DNA of 64,000 nucleotides from Macrococcoides bohemicum (lineage in GTDB: Bacteria > Bacillota > Bacilli > Staphylococcales > Staphylococcaceae), in assembly GCF_042658685.1 (NCBI RefSeq), contig NZ_JBHSQY010000031.1, one strand, 5' to 3'. Shown here piece after piece: positions 32,611-41,049 of this stretch (position 1 is the stretch's first letter; every line of letters starts with the position of its first letter). A program made the translations under genes and the position numbers. Below the pieces are notes generated by a model. The model did no database searches. It worked only from the letters and a program-made list of their open reading frames with translations, and was not told the DNA's origin.

Positions 32611-33282
32611 ATGCAACAACTTATTACTAGCGATACATTTTTATCGCCGATTCTCATTTCATTAAAAGTCGCTACAGTTGCAACATTCCTTAGTCTTATC
32701 ATCGGTATAACGCTCCATCATTTTATAGGCACTAGATCATTTCCCGGTAAATCTATTTTAGAATCCCTTATCATGCTGCCTATGGTTTTACCCCCTACAG
32801 TCGTCGGGTTTATACTACTAATGCTATTCGGGAAGAAAAGCATCATTGGAAAGTTAATTGAACAACTCTTCAATCAACCAATAATATTCACAATCTATGC
32901 TGCTATTCTTGCATCAACACTTGTCGCCCTACCACTCATGTATCAGTCCCTTAAAATAGGTATCGAACAAGTACCTCAAGCAATCATCAATGCTGCAGTT
33001 GTAGACGGGGCAAGAAAAAGACAAATCTATTCAAATATTATATTACCACTTGCTAAACCGGCCTTACTCACAGGCATTTTATTATCCTTTGCACGAGCGA
33101 TCGGTGAATTTGGTGCCACACTTATATTTGCAGGTAATATTCCAGGCATCACCGAAACAATGCCAACAGCAATCTATGTTGCTATAGATAATAATGATAT
33201 GCTACTCGCGTGGGGATGGGTTGCAATTATGATCCTACTTTCTTTCCTGTTGATGATGACCACACAGTTACTTAGAAGATAA
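32611..33282 (+). CDS. modB: Molybdate ABC transporter permease
   Basis: A 223-residue permease with five to six helices and the EAA loop DGARKRQIYSNIILPLAKPALL, plus ModB-type LPMVLPPTVVGF and RAIGEFGATLIFAGN. It would form the membrane channel for molybdate, required for the cofactor genes here. AAGGAGG precedes the ATG. Unusually, neither modA (binding protein) nor modC (ATPase) is adjacent: the upstream side is a minus-strand unit and the downstream side a terminator followed by minus-strand genes. It therefore depends on partners elsewhere, or uptake is impaired. Confidence 0.9.
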   Translation: MQQLITSDTFLSPILISLKVATVATFLSLIIGITLHHFIGTRSFPGKSILESLIMLPMVLPPTVVGFILLMLFGKKSIIGKLIEQLFNQPIIFTIYAAILASTLVALPLMYQSLKIGIEQVPQAIINAAVVDGARKRQIYSNIILPLAKPALLTGILLSFARAIGEFGATLIFAGNIPGITETMPTAIYVAIDNNDMLLAWGWVAIMILLSFLLMMTTQLLRR

Positions 33283-33340
33283 TTTTTCTCTTAAGAAATA
33301 TTGACAGTACTTTAATATATAAATCATAATATTTCAAAAA

Positions 33341-33378
33341 AATGAAAGAGACAAAATTTTGTCTCTTTCATTTTTTAA
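33341..33378. terminator. Bidirectional terminator between modB and the ddh locus
   Basis: AATGAAAGAGACAAAA (33341-33356) followed directly by its complement (33357-33372) and T-runs on both strands. Confidence 0.88.
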
Positions 33379-33383
33379 TTATA

Positions 33384-34376
33384 TTAATTAACTCTATTTT
33401 CACAGCTACCGGTTTCTACAGCTTCTTTCGCTGAATTTAAACCACCTTCAACTAAATTCATAACTGCTGTTTCAGTATAGAATGCAATATGTTGAGATAC
33501 TTGTACATCTTCACGTGCGATTAATTCTAACAATACTTTATCTTCAATTTCTTTATCTCTGAAATCTTTTGGGAAGTATGGTGCTTCATTTTCATACGTA
33601 TCTAATGCAGCAGCTGCTACTTTGCCTGAATTTAATGCATCAAGTAACGCTTTAGTATCGACAATACCACCACGTGCAGTATTAACGAAATAGACTCCGT
33701 CTTTCATTTTAGCGAATAAATCTGCGTTGAACATATACGTATTATCTTTTGTAAGCGGCATATGAATAGAAATTAAATCAGCCTGACGCACCGCTTCTTC
33801 CAAAGTATCTGTGTACGTTAAAAATGCTTTAGCATCTTCATTTGGATACAAATCATAACCAATCACTTTCGCGCCGAATCCGTTAAGAATTCGTCCTGTA
33901 ATACTACCAATTCGGCCGGTACCGATAATTGCAACTGTCATTGAACGCATTTCTTTACTAATAATCGTTTTATTCCATGTAAAGTCATGCGCTCTTACTT
34001 TACGCTGAATCTTTTCAGTATTTCTGATAATATTCATCGCTGCGGTTACTGCATATTCAGCAATTGCATTTGGTGAATAACTTGGTACATTCGAAATGAT
34101 TAATCCATGTTGTGAAGCTAAATCTAAATCAAACATATCGTAACCTGCTGAACGTTGTGCAATTTGTTTAATACCTTTATTTGCCACTATTTCATACAAT
34201 GTATCATCAAATTGCGCTGTCTGACTCGTTGTTACAGCATCGTATCCATCTAATAAATCTACCGTTTCCATTGTTAATGGACCTTCATTAAAAGTTACTT
34301 CAACATTTTCTTTTTGCGCTCACGCTAAGGCTGCTTCTTTTTCGTCTTCTCTAGTACCAAACATTAATATTTTCAT
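33384..34376 (-). pseudogene. ddh: D-lactate dehydrogenase, interrupted by a premature stop at codon 19
   Basis: From the ATG at 34376 the frame reads MKILMFGTREDEKEAALA, then TGA (34322-34320), then continues in the same frame AQKENVEVTFNEGPL to the normal end at 33384. From memory S. aureus D-lactate dehydrogenase has Trp at this position (ALNWGKK), so a single TGG-to-TGA change explains the stop. The rest is intact: NAD-binding GTGRIG, catalytic Arg in NTARGG, Glu in DTYENEAPYF, and His in QHIAFY. An internal ATG at 34271 would give a 295-residue protein lacking 35 N-terminal residues of the catalytic domain. It is downstream of a damaged PTS gene and a Rex box. A sequencing error should be ruled out. 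Confidence 0.85.
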
Positions 34377-34391
34377 GCATCAGTCCACTCC

Positions 34392-34796
34392 TTATTCTCC
34401 AGATTGGAATTTGAACACTTCAGGACTATATATTTTAAATTTAAGACATAAAGTATTCATGATTAATCCTGTAATAACAGGAATTACAATATAAGCTAAT
34501 GCAAGTATACCTAAATTTAATCCTATATTTCCATCCATAAACTTCAATGCATTAATCGGACCAACTAATCCAGAGTAACCAAATCCTGCTGAGGCCGGAG
34601 TGCCCTGAATATTGAAAATGGCACCAGCCAATCCACTCATTGCAGCTGTAACTGCAATCGGTAAAATGATGATTGGATATTTAATTAAGTTTGGCATCAT
34701 CATTTTCATCGCACCCATTAATATTGCTAATGTAATACCATTTAAAACTTTAAATAAAAACGATCTAAGTGTGAGTTTTTGCTGAACTTCTGTCAT
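34392..34796 (-). pseudogene. PTS EIIC-type membrane protein with a large internal deletion
   Basis: The 134-residue frame is intact but short: the family (PTS_EIIC_2, about 350 residues) begins with TEVQQKLTLRSFLFKVLNG and ends with GAMKMMMPNL...FNIQGTPASAGFGYSGLVGPINALKFMD. Here these two ends are joined directly around residues 20-27, so about 200 residues of transmembrane core appear to be missing in frame. That is judged from memory of the staphylococcal homologue. Three or four helices remain, which could not form a working transporter. It precedes the interrupted ddh gene by 15 bases, so the whole operon looks decayed. Confidence 0.65.
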
Positions 34797-34882
34797 GATA
34801 ATGACCTCCCCATTCTTTCATTTTAAATTTATTTTTTCATAATCAATATTTTTAATATCTCCTACGTCATTAATACATCATC

Positions 34883-34900
34883 TTGTGAATAAATTTACAA
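34883..34900. promoter_or_regulatory. Rex operator upstream of the PTS-ddh unit
   Basis: TTGTGAATAAATTTACAA matches the Rex consensus TTGTGAAWWWWTTCACAA at 17 of 18 positions, 86 bases ahead of the first gene. Rex commonly controls lactate dehydrogenases. The remaining 240 bases of this gap hold only the outward deoD promoter and show no gene. Confidence 0.75.
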
Positions 34901-35057
34901 ACATTTTTTATTATCGTTCTATTTATAAAATCTATAGTAAAAAATTAGTTTTTATACCATAATTAATTTATCGCTGATATTATCACGCTGCGACTTGAAA
35001 TAAATTGTATTACTCTGTAGACTGAAATTAATACTATATATAAAGGAGACTTACATT

Positions 35058-35774
35058 ATGTCTAAATCAACACCACATATTAAACCGGAAAACAATCCAA
35101 TCGCAGAAACTATTCTTTTACCAGGAGATCCATTACGTGCAAAGTTTATCGCTGAAACGTATTTAGAAGATGTCGTTCAATTTAATGAAGTACGTAACAT
35201 GTTTGGTTATACAGGAACGTATAAAGGGAAAAAGATTTCAGTTATGGGAACAGGAATGGGTATCCCATCAATCGGTATCTATTCATATGAATTAATTCAT
35301 ACTTTCGGTGTTAAAAACTTAATTCGCGTAGGTTCATGTGGCGCAATGCAGGAAGGTATTAATGTATACGATGTAATCATTGCTCAAGGTGCATCAACTG
35401 ATTCAAATTATGTAGCACAATATGGTTTACCAGGACACTTTGCGCCAATCGCTGATTACAGTTTATTAGCGCGTGCGAAACAATTAGCTGATGAAAAAGG
35501 CGTTCCAAACCACGTTGGTAACGTATTATCATCAGATATTTTCTACAATGCTAACAAAGAAGCTACTGATAAATGGCGTTCAATGGGTATTTTAGCTGTT
35601 GAAATGGAATCTGCTGGTCTTTATATGAATGCAGCGTACGCTGGCGGAGATGTGAAGGCATTAGGAATATTTACAGTAAGTGATCACTTATTAACACATG
35701 AAGAAACTACACCTGAAGAACGTCAAACTTCATTCACAAAAATGATGGAAATTGCTTTAGAAATCGTTGAATAA
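35058..35774 (+). CDS. deoD: Purine-nucleoside phosphorylase, DeoD type
   Basis: A hexameric-type phosphorylase of 238 residues. Key segments are ILLPGDPLRAKFIAE (phosphate site), MGTGMGIPSIGIYSYEL, RVGSCGAMQ and the nucleoside-binding EMESAGLYM, with the catalytic Asp in SDHLL. It splits purine nucleosides with phosphate to base and ribose-1-phosphate, complementing the nucleoside transporter at the left edge. AAAGGAG precedes the ATG. Other deo genes are absent. Confidence 0.96.
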   Translation: MSKSTPHIKPENNPIAETILLPGDPLRAKFIAETYLEDVVQFNEVRNMFGYTGTYKGKKISVMGTGMGIPSIGIYSYELIHTFGVKNLIRVGSCGAMQEGINVYDVIIAQGASTDSNYVAQYGLPGHFAPIADYSLLARAKQLADEKGVPNHVGNVLSSDIFYNANKEATDKWRSMGILAVEMESAGLYMNAAYAGGDVKALGIFTVSDHLLTHEETTPEERQTSFTKMMEIALEIVE

Positions 35775-35811
35775 TCTTTAAAATATTCTTAAATACATCT
35801 TAATTTATACT

Positions 35812-35847
35812 AAAAGCACCTTGATACTTAAGTATCAAGGTGCTTTT
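35812..35847. terminator. Bidirectional terminator after deoD
   Basis: An uninterrupted 36-base palindrome with 18-base arms beginning AAAAGCACCTTGATACTT, between convergent genes. Confidence 0.88.
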
Positions 35848-35858
35848 AAACTATCTTT

Positions 35859-36212
35859 TTAAACCTTATTTTGTCTTTCTTTTACTTTTTCAATTTGATG
35901 GTTTACAAAATCTACAAACTCCTCTGCATCACCTTTTGTAATATTCGTCATCGGGATGCCACCCATATGGAAATCTAACAACACGCCATCGTCTGTCAAA
36001 GATGCATCATTCATTTCATTATATCCTACAACACGCTCATAAACTTTCTCACCCATATCGACATTCATAAATAATCTTTCATTTGTAGTAATATACGCCC
36101 CACTAAATTCAGATGTCTCCCCGACTTGAAAATGCACAGTCCCATAAATCTCTGGCCCTAATTGTTCAGTTGGGAATAATTCAGATGCTGTAATTTGTCT
36201 AAACTTATTCAT
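35859..36212 (-). CDS. Small protein of unknown function, possible PH-like domain
   Basis: A 117-residue soluble protein without signal or membrane segment. The central part (GAYITTNERLFMNVDMGEK, then alternating strands and the terminal helix AEEFVDFVNHQIEKVKERQ) resembles bacterial PH-fold proteins of the YokE/bPH type, a tentative assignment by pattern. The ATG has AAGGAGTGAC upstream. It is a single-gene unit convergent with deoD. No function can be assigned. Confidence 0.6.
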   Translation of the reverse strand: MNKFRQITASELFPTEQLGPEIYGTVHFQVGETSEFSGAYITTNERLFMNVDMGEKVYERVVGYNEMNDASLTDDGVLLDFHMGGIPMTNITKGDAEEFVDFVNHQIEKVKERQNKV

Positions 36213-36390
36213 TATGTCACTCCTTAAAAGTCCTTAGTATTCTTTTAACTATACCCTTTAAATCCTATAATAATCGTAATGTGATATTTTATTTAATCTC
36301 ATAAGCAAAATTCTTATTCTTTCATTTGTTTTGAATATATCAAGGCATATACGGTAAAATAGTATTTACTAAAACTATTGGAGTGACGAT

Positions 36391-36999
36391 ATGCAGGAAT
36401 GGATTATGAAAGTTATGGAACAATTCGGATACTTTGGTGTATTTTTTTTAATATTACTTGAAAATGTTTTTCCTCCAATCCCATCAGAAGTAATTCTAAC
36501 ATTTGGCGGGTTTATGGTTGACCAGTCGCCAAAACTCACGTTCATAGGAATGCTTATTGCTTCAACGCTTGGAGCAGTAATCGGGGCTATTATTCTTTAT
36601 TACGCCGGACATATACTCGGTCTTAGAAGAATTGAAAAAATCGTAGATAAATACGGCTTTATATTGCGACTTGATATTCATGATTTACACAGTGCTAATA
36701 AATGGTTTCACAAATATGGCTATACCGCAGTATTTCTATGTCGATTTGTTCCATTGATTCGCAGTTTAATTTCCATCCCGGCTGGTTTGAGTCAAATGTC
36801 TATCATTCCATTCATTTTATATACGACAGTCGGGACACTCATCTGGAATGCAGTCTTAATTTATCTTGGTATGGTGTTAGGTCAGAATTGGGAAGTTGTA
36901 CTCCACTATTTCAATCTTTATTCTAATGTACTTTATATTTTAATGGCTGTTATCATTATCGGAGGAATTATCTGGCTCTATCGCAGAAAGAAAAATTAA
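36391..36999 (+). CDS. DedA-family membrane protein
   Basis: A 202-residue polytopic protein of the DedA/VTT family, shown by ENVFPPIPSEVILTFGGF near the N-terminus and the FCRFVPLIRSLISIPAGLSQM motif. DedA proteins are implicated in lipid-carrier or phospholipid flipping and in membrane potential maintenance. GGAGTGACG precedes the ATG. It stands immediately before the manganese riboswitch unit but has no visible terminator. Confidence 0.88.
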   Translation: MQEWIMKVMEQFGYFGVFFLILLENVFPPIPSEVILTFGGFMVDQSPKLTFIGMLIASTLGAVIGAIILYYAGHILGLRRIEKIVDKYGFILRLDIHDLHSANKWFHKYGYTAVFLCRFVPLIRSLISIPAGLSQMSIIPFILYTTVGTLIWNAVLIYLGMVLGQNWEVVLHYFNLYSNVLYILMAVIIIGGIIWLYRRKKN

Positions 37000-37147
37000 A
37001 TGCTGACAAACTTAATATTTATATCATCCTCATCATCCATTTTTATTCATATAAAATAAAATTATAGCTATATACACATTTTTGTGTTAAGATGATTTCA
37101 ATGATATTTATTCATAATTTGAATAAATCAACAAATGAATATCCTAA

Positions 37148-37262
37148 GACTTATGTCGAAGGGGAGTAGCTCAAGGGGAGACCCTAAGCGTAACGTCGTC
37201 ATTACGAAGTTTTGGAACTTCCGGCGTTATGGAACAATTACTGTTCAGTGAGACCTTTGCCA
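37148..37262 (+). ncRNA. yybP-ykoY manganese riboswitch
   Basis: The leader contains the conserved core AAGGGGAGTAGC (37159-37170), a second purine-rich segment AAGGGGAGACCC, a central hairpin (GTAACGTCG...CGGCGTTA) and the closing CAGTGAGACC, the layout of the yybP-ykoY aptamer. It precedes a TerC-family gene, the classic target. Mn2+ binding is expected to block the following terminator and allow expression of a manganese exporter. Confidence 0.88.
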
Positions 37263-37287
37263 ATATATTTGGCATGGGTCTTTTTAT
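37252..37287 (+). terminator. Riboswitch expression-platform terminator
   Basis: GACCTTTGCCAA pairs with TTGGCATGGGTC (37252-37280, one weak pair) and TTTTTAT follows; its 5' arm overlaps the aptamer's closing GAGACC, so the two structures exclude each other. Confidence 0.8.
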
Positions 37288-37314
37288 ATTCATTAAAATT
37301 AAGGAGGAATTATA

Positions 37315-38097
37315 GTGGATCCAAGTATTTTAATGTCATATGCATGGGTAATAATCGTATTAGTTTTATTAGAAGGGTTACTTGCAGCAGATAATGCCAT
37401 CGTCATGGCTGTAATGGCAAAACATTTGCCGGAAGAACAAAGAAAGAAAGCACTATTTTACGGTTTAGTAGGTGCATTTGCATTTAGATTAATCGCGTTA
37501 TTCTTTATAACAGTACTTGCAAAGTATTGGTGGATACAAGCAGCAGGAGCAGCTTACTTACTCTTCATGTCAGCAAAAAGTTTATATGCGTACTTTAAGA
37601 AGAAAAATCATGTTGATGATCCTAATGTACCAAATATCGCTGAAGAAGAAGCGGCTAAAGGTAGCAGTTTCTGGATGACAGTTCTAAAAATCGAATTTGC
37701 AGATATCGCCTTCGCAATCGACTCAATGCTTGCTGCAATTGCAATAGCAATTACTTTACCACACGTCGGACCTGACTTTATGGGCCTTAATGCCGGACAG
37801 TTTACTGTAATGTTTATCGGAGGAATGTTAGGCGTAGTCTTGATGCGATTTGCTGCTACTTACTTCATCAAGCTACTCGAAAAGTATCCTGGTCTGGAAG
37901 CTGCAGCATTCGCAATCGTCGGATGGATTGGTGTGAAACTTGTTGTTCTTGTACTTGCACATGATTCAATACATGTTTTACCGCATGAATTCCCACATTC
38001 ACCGATGTGGCAACTCATCTTCTGGGCAGTATTATTAAGTATTTTAGCAATTGGATTTATAACGAGTAAACGCGGAAATAAAAAATCAATAAACTAA
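37315..38097 (+). CDS. TerC-family membrane protein, probable manganese exporter
   Basis: A 260-residue protein with seven or so helices and the TerC acidic motifs LLEGLLAADNAIVMA and LKIEFADIAFAIDSMLAA, which are thought to bind the metal. The GTG start at 37315 stands seven bases after AAGGAGG. Control by a yybP-ykoY riboswitch supports a role in Mn2+ export, as for Bacillus YkoY/MeeF. A terminator follows at 38096-38119. Confidence 0.92.
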   Translation: MDPSILMSYAWVIIVLVLLEGLLAADNAIVMAVMAKHLPEEQRKKALFYGLVGAFAFRLIALFFITVLAKYWWIQAAGAAYLLFMSAKSLYAYFKKKNHVDDPNVPNIAEEEAAKGSSFWMTVLKIEFADIAFAIDSMLAAIAIAITLPHVGPDFMGLNAGQFTVMFIGGMLGVVLMRFAATYFIKLLEKYPGLEAAAFAIVGWIGVKLVVLVLAHDSIHVLPHEFPHSPMWQLIFWAVLLSILAIGFITSKRGNKKSIN

Positions 38098-38124
38098 GAC
38101 TAGGGAATTCCCTAGTCTTTTTAT
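38096..38124 (+). terminator. Terminator of the TerC-family gene
   Basis: AAGACTAGGGAA pairs with the adjacent TTCCCTAGTCTT (38108-38119), then TTTTTA. Confidence 0.85.
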
Positions 38125-38175
38125 TATATTTTCTATAATACAATAGTGGTAAATATACTGAACGGAGATGATTGT

Positions 38176-38601
38176 ATGTCAGTCGGACCATCATTAAGAC
38201 AACTACATGCACATAAACAAATTCACGATACAGGGTTAGGCCTTGCTGTGAATATGACAGATGAATTGATCAGAACATACCAAAACGGTACGGAAGAAGA
38301 AGTGATTCAGGAAGTGATCGCGCTTGTCGATTTCTGGGATTCACGCGTCATAAGTCACGCGGATGCTGAGGAAGAAGCAGATGGTTTCTATACAGAAGCG
38401 GAAAATAATAACCCTGAACTACATGATAAAGTTCAACAACTCACACGTGATCATGATATTATGCGCCAAGTCGTCGCTAAGATTAAAACACAGATGGAAA
38501 ACGAAGGTTTCTCCACTCAAATTATCGATTATTTTAGAAGTTTGATTATCGTTAATGAAATTCATTCACGTGACGAAGAAGCGTTTTTACTAAAAGATTA
38601 A
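38176..38601 (+). CDS. Hemerythrin-like domain protein
   Basis: A 141-residue helical protein with hemerythrin-type ligands spread over four helices: LHAHKQIHD, SHADAEEEADGFY, LTRDHDIMRQ and NEIHSRDEEAFL. It probably binds a non-haem di-iron centre. A frame is open from 38146, but the ATG at 38176 follows GGAG at the best spacing. It is a single-gene unit after the manganese exporter. Possible roles are O2/NO sensing or iron handling. It is not closely similar to the hemerythrin gene in the nar operon. Confidence 0.72.
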   Translation: MSVGPSLRQLHAHKQIHDTGLGLAVNMTDELIRTYQNGTEEEVIQEVIALVDFWDSRVISHADAEEEADGFYTEAENNNPELHDKVQQLTRDHDIMRQVVAKIKTQMENEGFSTQIIDYFRSLIIVNEIHSRDEEAFLLKD

Positions 38602-38610
38602 TCTCTGACA

Positions 38611-38654
38611 AACAAGCAAGAGCGGAACTAAATTGTTCCACTCTTGCTTGTTTT
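38611..38654. terminator. Bidirectional terminator after the hemerythrin-like gene
   Basis: AACAAGCAAGAGCGGAAC and GTTCCACTCTTGCTTGTT (one mismatch) with a 6-base loop, between convergent genes. Confidence 0.88.
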
Positions 38655-38667
38655 ATATAATAAACGC

Positions 38668-39111
38668 TTATAACAATGTATTTACATGCTCACCTAAGAA
38701 TGTGATATATATTTTGTCATCTTCAATTCTGATGTAGCCCGCTTCAATATAATCATTTATTAATTCATCTAAATCATCTGGTGATAATTTAGCTTCACTA
38801 TGTGCACATATATTGCGCAGTTGATAGAGTGTAATTGCATCTCCTTCATGAAATTTAATCGTATGGACAATATATTTAAATAATTTTACTTCTTCAACTG
38901 CTTGCGCGTACTCTTCTTCGAGTTCTTCTTCTGCAATTTCTCTTAAAATTTCTTCAGAAGACATACGTTCCTGTTGTATTGCTGGTTCAAGCAGCACTTC
39001 TACAGAATCCGTATGATTTTGTTCAATCTCTACTTTGTCATACACCGTCTCATGTTGTATGAGTTCTGTACGTTCATCAATTAATAAAGATAACTTTTCT
39101 TCTTCATTCAT
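38668..39111 (-). CDS. Acidic protein of unknown function with a C-terminal helical domain
   Basis: A 147-residue, strongly acidic protein. Residues about 1-75 are low-complexity and glutamate-rich, and the C-terminal half (LYQLRNICAHSEAKLSPDDLDELINDYIEAGYIRIEDDKIYITF) looks like a winged-helix fold by pattern. No family was recognised. The ATG at 39111 lies behind AAAAGGATG; the open frame extends five codons further upstream. Its neighbours give no clue. Confidence 0.6.
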   Translation of the reverse strand: MNEEEKLSLLIDERTELIQHETVYDKVEIEQNHTDSVEVLLEPAIQQERMSSEEILREIAEEELEEEYAQAVEEVKLFKYIVHTIKFHEGDAITLYQLRNICAHSEAKLSPDDLDELINDYIEAGYIRIEDDKIYITFLGEHVNTLL

Positions 39112-39212
39112 CCTTTTACACCCCATTTTATTGTTAATTTATTTTATCATGAATTTGAGTTGATTGAAATTCACTCTAACTAGTGGTAGGCTTAATACAG
39201 AATTAAATATTT

Positions 39213-39300
39213 GCTAGGGGTGCCCACAACGGGCTGAGAGGAAATTATTTCCGACTCTTTGAACCTGACTTGGTTAGAACCAACGTAGGGAAGCGTGATT
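39213..39300 (+). ncRNA. TPP riboswitch (THI element)
   Basis: All conserved THI segments are present in order: CTAGGGGTGCC, GGGCTGAGAG, TTTGAACCTGA, TGGTTAGAACCAACGTAGGGAAG. It precedes the thiamine operon, and a terminator lies between it and the first gene, so thiamine diphosphate should cause premature termination. Confidence 0.96.
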
Positions 39301-39330
39301 GAATTTTAGTGATTTATTTATACTAATTCC

Positions 39331-39369
39331 AACACCCACTAGCTTTTTTTAGTTAGTGGGTGTTTTTTT
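39331..39369 (+). terminator. TPP-riboswitch-controlled terminator
   Basis: AACACCCACTA (39331-39341) pairs with TAGTGGGTGTT (39354-39364), followed by TTTTTTT. Confidence 0.88.
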
Positions 39370-39382
39370 CGAGGTGAAAAGT

Positions 39383-39964
39383 GTGTTTATCATGATTACA
39401 TCCCCAAAACCTTCAATCACCGTTCTCAATCAAATCATCCAGGTTCATGATGAAATAGATGGCGTTATTTTAAGGTTTGATGCAGCAGAGAAAGATATTA
39501 TTCATTTCATAAACCAGCTGATAACAAGAATTCCTAAAGATAAAATTATCGTGCATAACAATCCAAATATTTTATTTGCATGTCATTTAACGAGAATTCA
39601 CTTTAAAGAAAGTAATTCTGAAATAGATACCTTTAGAAATAATCATCCGGAAATACAAGTCAGTCAAAGCGTTCATTCTTTGGCATCAGCCAAACACGCT
39701 GAATCGCTCGATCTATCATTTGTTTTATTTGGTCATGTCTTCCCTACACCGTCCAAACCTGATTTACCACCCAGAGCAGCAGCTCAAATTGATGCAGTCA
39801 CTCATATTGATATCCCTGTAGTTGCATTAGGCGGCATCAGCATCGACACAATAAGACAGTTAAACACTAATTTTTCAGGCTTTGCCGGTATCAGGTTATT
39901 TATAAACAAGCAAGATTTTCTTGCAGTAAAAAAGGAGTGGTTACTACGTACGACATCGTTGTAA
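39383..39964 (+). CDS. tenI: TenI-type thiazole tautomerase
   Basis: A 193-residue TIM barrel of the ThiE/TenI superfamily. SVHSLASAKHAESLDLSFVLFGHVFPTPSKP and VVALGGISIDTIRQL match the TenI pattern; the ThiE phosphate and diphosphate residues are less complete. TenI isomerises the thiazole carboxylate made by ThiG. The longest frame starts in the terminator at 39356. The GTG at 39383, six bases after GAGGTG, was preferred. It overlaps thiO by 28 bases. Confidence 0.85.
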   Translation: MFIMITSPKPSITVLNQIIQVHDEIDGVILRFDAAEKDIIHFINQLITRIPKDKIIVHNNPNILFACHLTRIHFKESNSEIDTFRNNHPEIQVSQSVHSLASAKHAESLDLSFVLFGHVFPTPSKPDLPPRAAAQIDAVTHIDIPVVALGGISIDTIRQLNTNFSGFAGIRLFINKQDFLAVKKEWLLRTTSL

Positions 39965-41049
39965 TAGGTGGAGGAATTATCGGAGAAAATATTGTGTACG
40001 CACTTAAAAGCCATACAGATAATATTGCAATCATAGATGATGCACATGGTTATAAAGCAACACACGCTGCTGGAGGTATGCTCGGGGCACAAAATGAATT
40101 TACAGAAGATAGTCCTTTATACAGACTATCTGTGCTTGGTCAGCAAATGATGCCTGATCACATTCAGCAACTGGAAAACTTGACTGGATTATCTATTGAC
40201 CTACAACAACACGGATTGCTTAAAATCGCTTCACCTGGAGATGAAGAGAATCTAAAGACTCAATACGATTTTCTAAATTCAAAGCATGAACAATTTGAGT
40301 GGATAGCTTCAAAAGCGTTATCTTCTTATGCGAACGGTTCAATTAATAATGCGTTTGAGCAGGCAATGTGGATTCCTACAGATGGTCAAGTCAATGCTGG
40401 TAAATATTTAACTGTTATAAAGTACGCAAATCAAGATATTCCTCATATTTCAGATCACGTCAAATCCATTAATTACGTAGATGATAAATATCACTTATCA
40501 ATAAGCGATAAAACCATCATCTCAGACAAAGTCGTTATTGCAGCTGGATGTAAAAGTGAAGATTTACTTAACATGCTTGATATAGATTTCCCGATGCAAG
40601 GCGTGAAAGGAGAAGTCCTGACGTTATATCATCCCGATCTTTATTTAAAAGAAACACTATTCCAGACAAACGGACATTATATTGTCCCTAAATCAGACAA
40701 TCATTATCTGATTGGTGCAACAACTTCACTTGATACAAAGCAACAACCAAGTGCAGAAGGTGTAAAATGGTTACTTGAAGAAACGTTTAAACTAATCCCG
40801 AAATTACGCGACAGTACCATCGTCAGCATTGATTGTGGATTCAGACCAGATACCACGTTGCATCGACCTGTCCTCGATCAGTTAGATGAAGGATTATTTC
40901 TAGCAACGGGACACTACCGCAATGGTATCTTATTATCACGTATTACAGGAGAATTTATGCGTCAAATGATCTTTGAACAAGATGGAGAACTGTATCAACA
41001 ATTTCAAAAAGATTTTAAGATAGGAGAAATTTATGAAAATATACATTAA
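39937..41049 (+). CDS. thiO: Glycine oxidase ThiO
   Basis: A 370-residue FAD enzyme with the N-terminal DIVVIGGGIIGENIVYAL dinucleotide fold, ATHAAGGMLGAQNE and the C-terminal FRPDTTLHRPVL and ATGHYRNGILLS segments. It oxidises glycine to dehydroglycine for thiazole formation. The only canonical start, GTG at 39937, lies within its own AAAGGAG ribosome-binding site. Codon 4 is ACG at ideal spacing, so the true start is unclear. It overlaps thiS by 17 bases. Confidence 0.92.
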   Translation: MVTTYDIVVIGGGIIGENIVYALKSHTDNIAIIDDAHGYKATHAAGGMLGAQNEFTEDSPLYRLSVLGQQMMPDHIQQLENLTGLSIDLQQHGLLKIASPGDEENLKTQYDFLNSKHEQFEWIASKALSSYANGSINNAFEQAMWIPTDGQVNAGKYLTVIKYANQDIPHISDHVKSINYVDDKYHLSISDKTIISDKVVIAAGCKSEDLLNMLDIDFPMQGVKGEVLTLYHPDLYLKETLFQTNGHYIVPKSDNHYLIGATTSLDTKQQPSAEGVKWLLEETFKLIPKLRDSTIVSIDCGFRPDTTLHRPVLDQLDEGLFLATGHYRNGILLSRITGEFMRQMIFEQDGELYQQFQKDFKIGEIYENIH

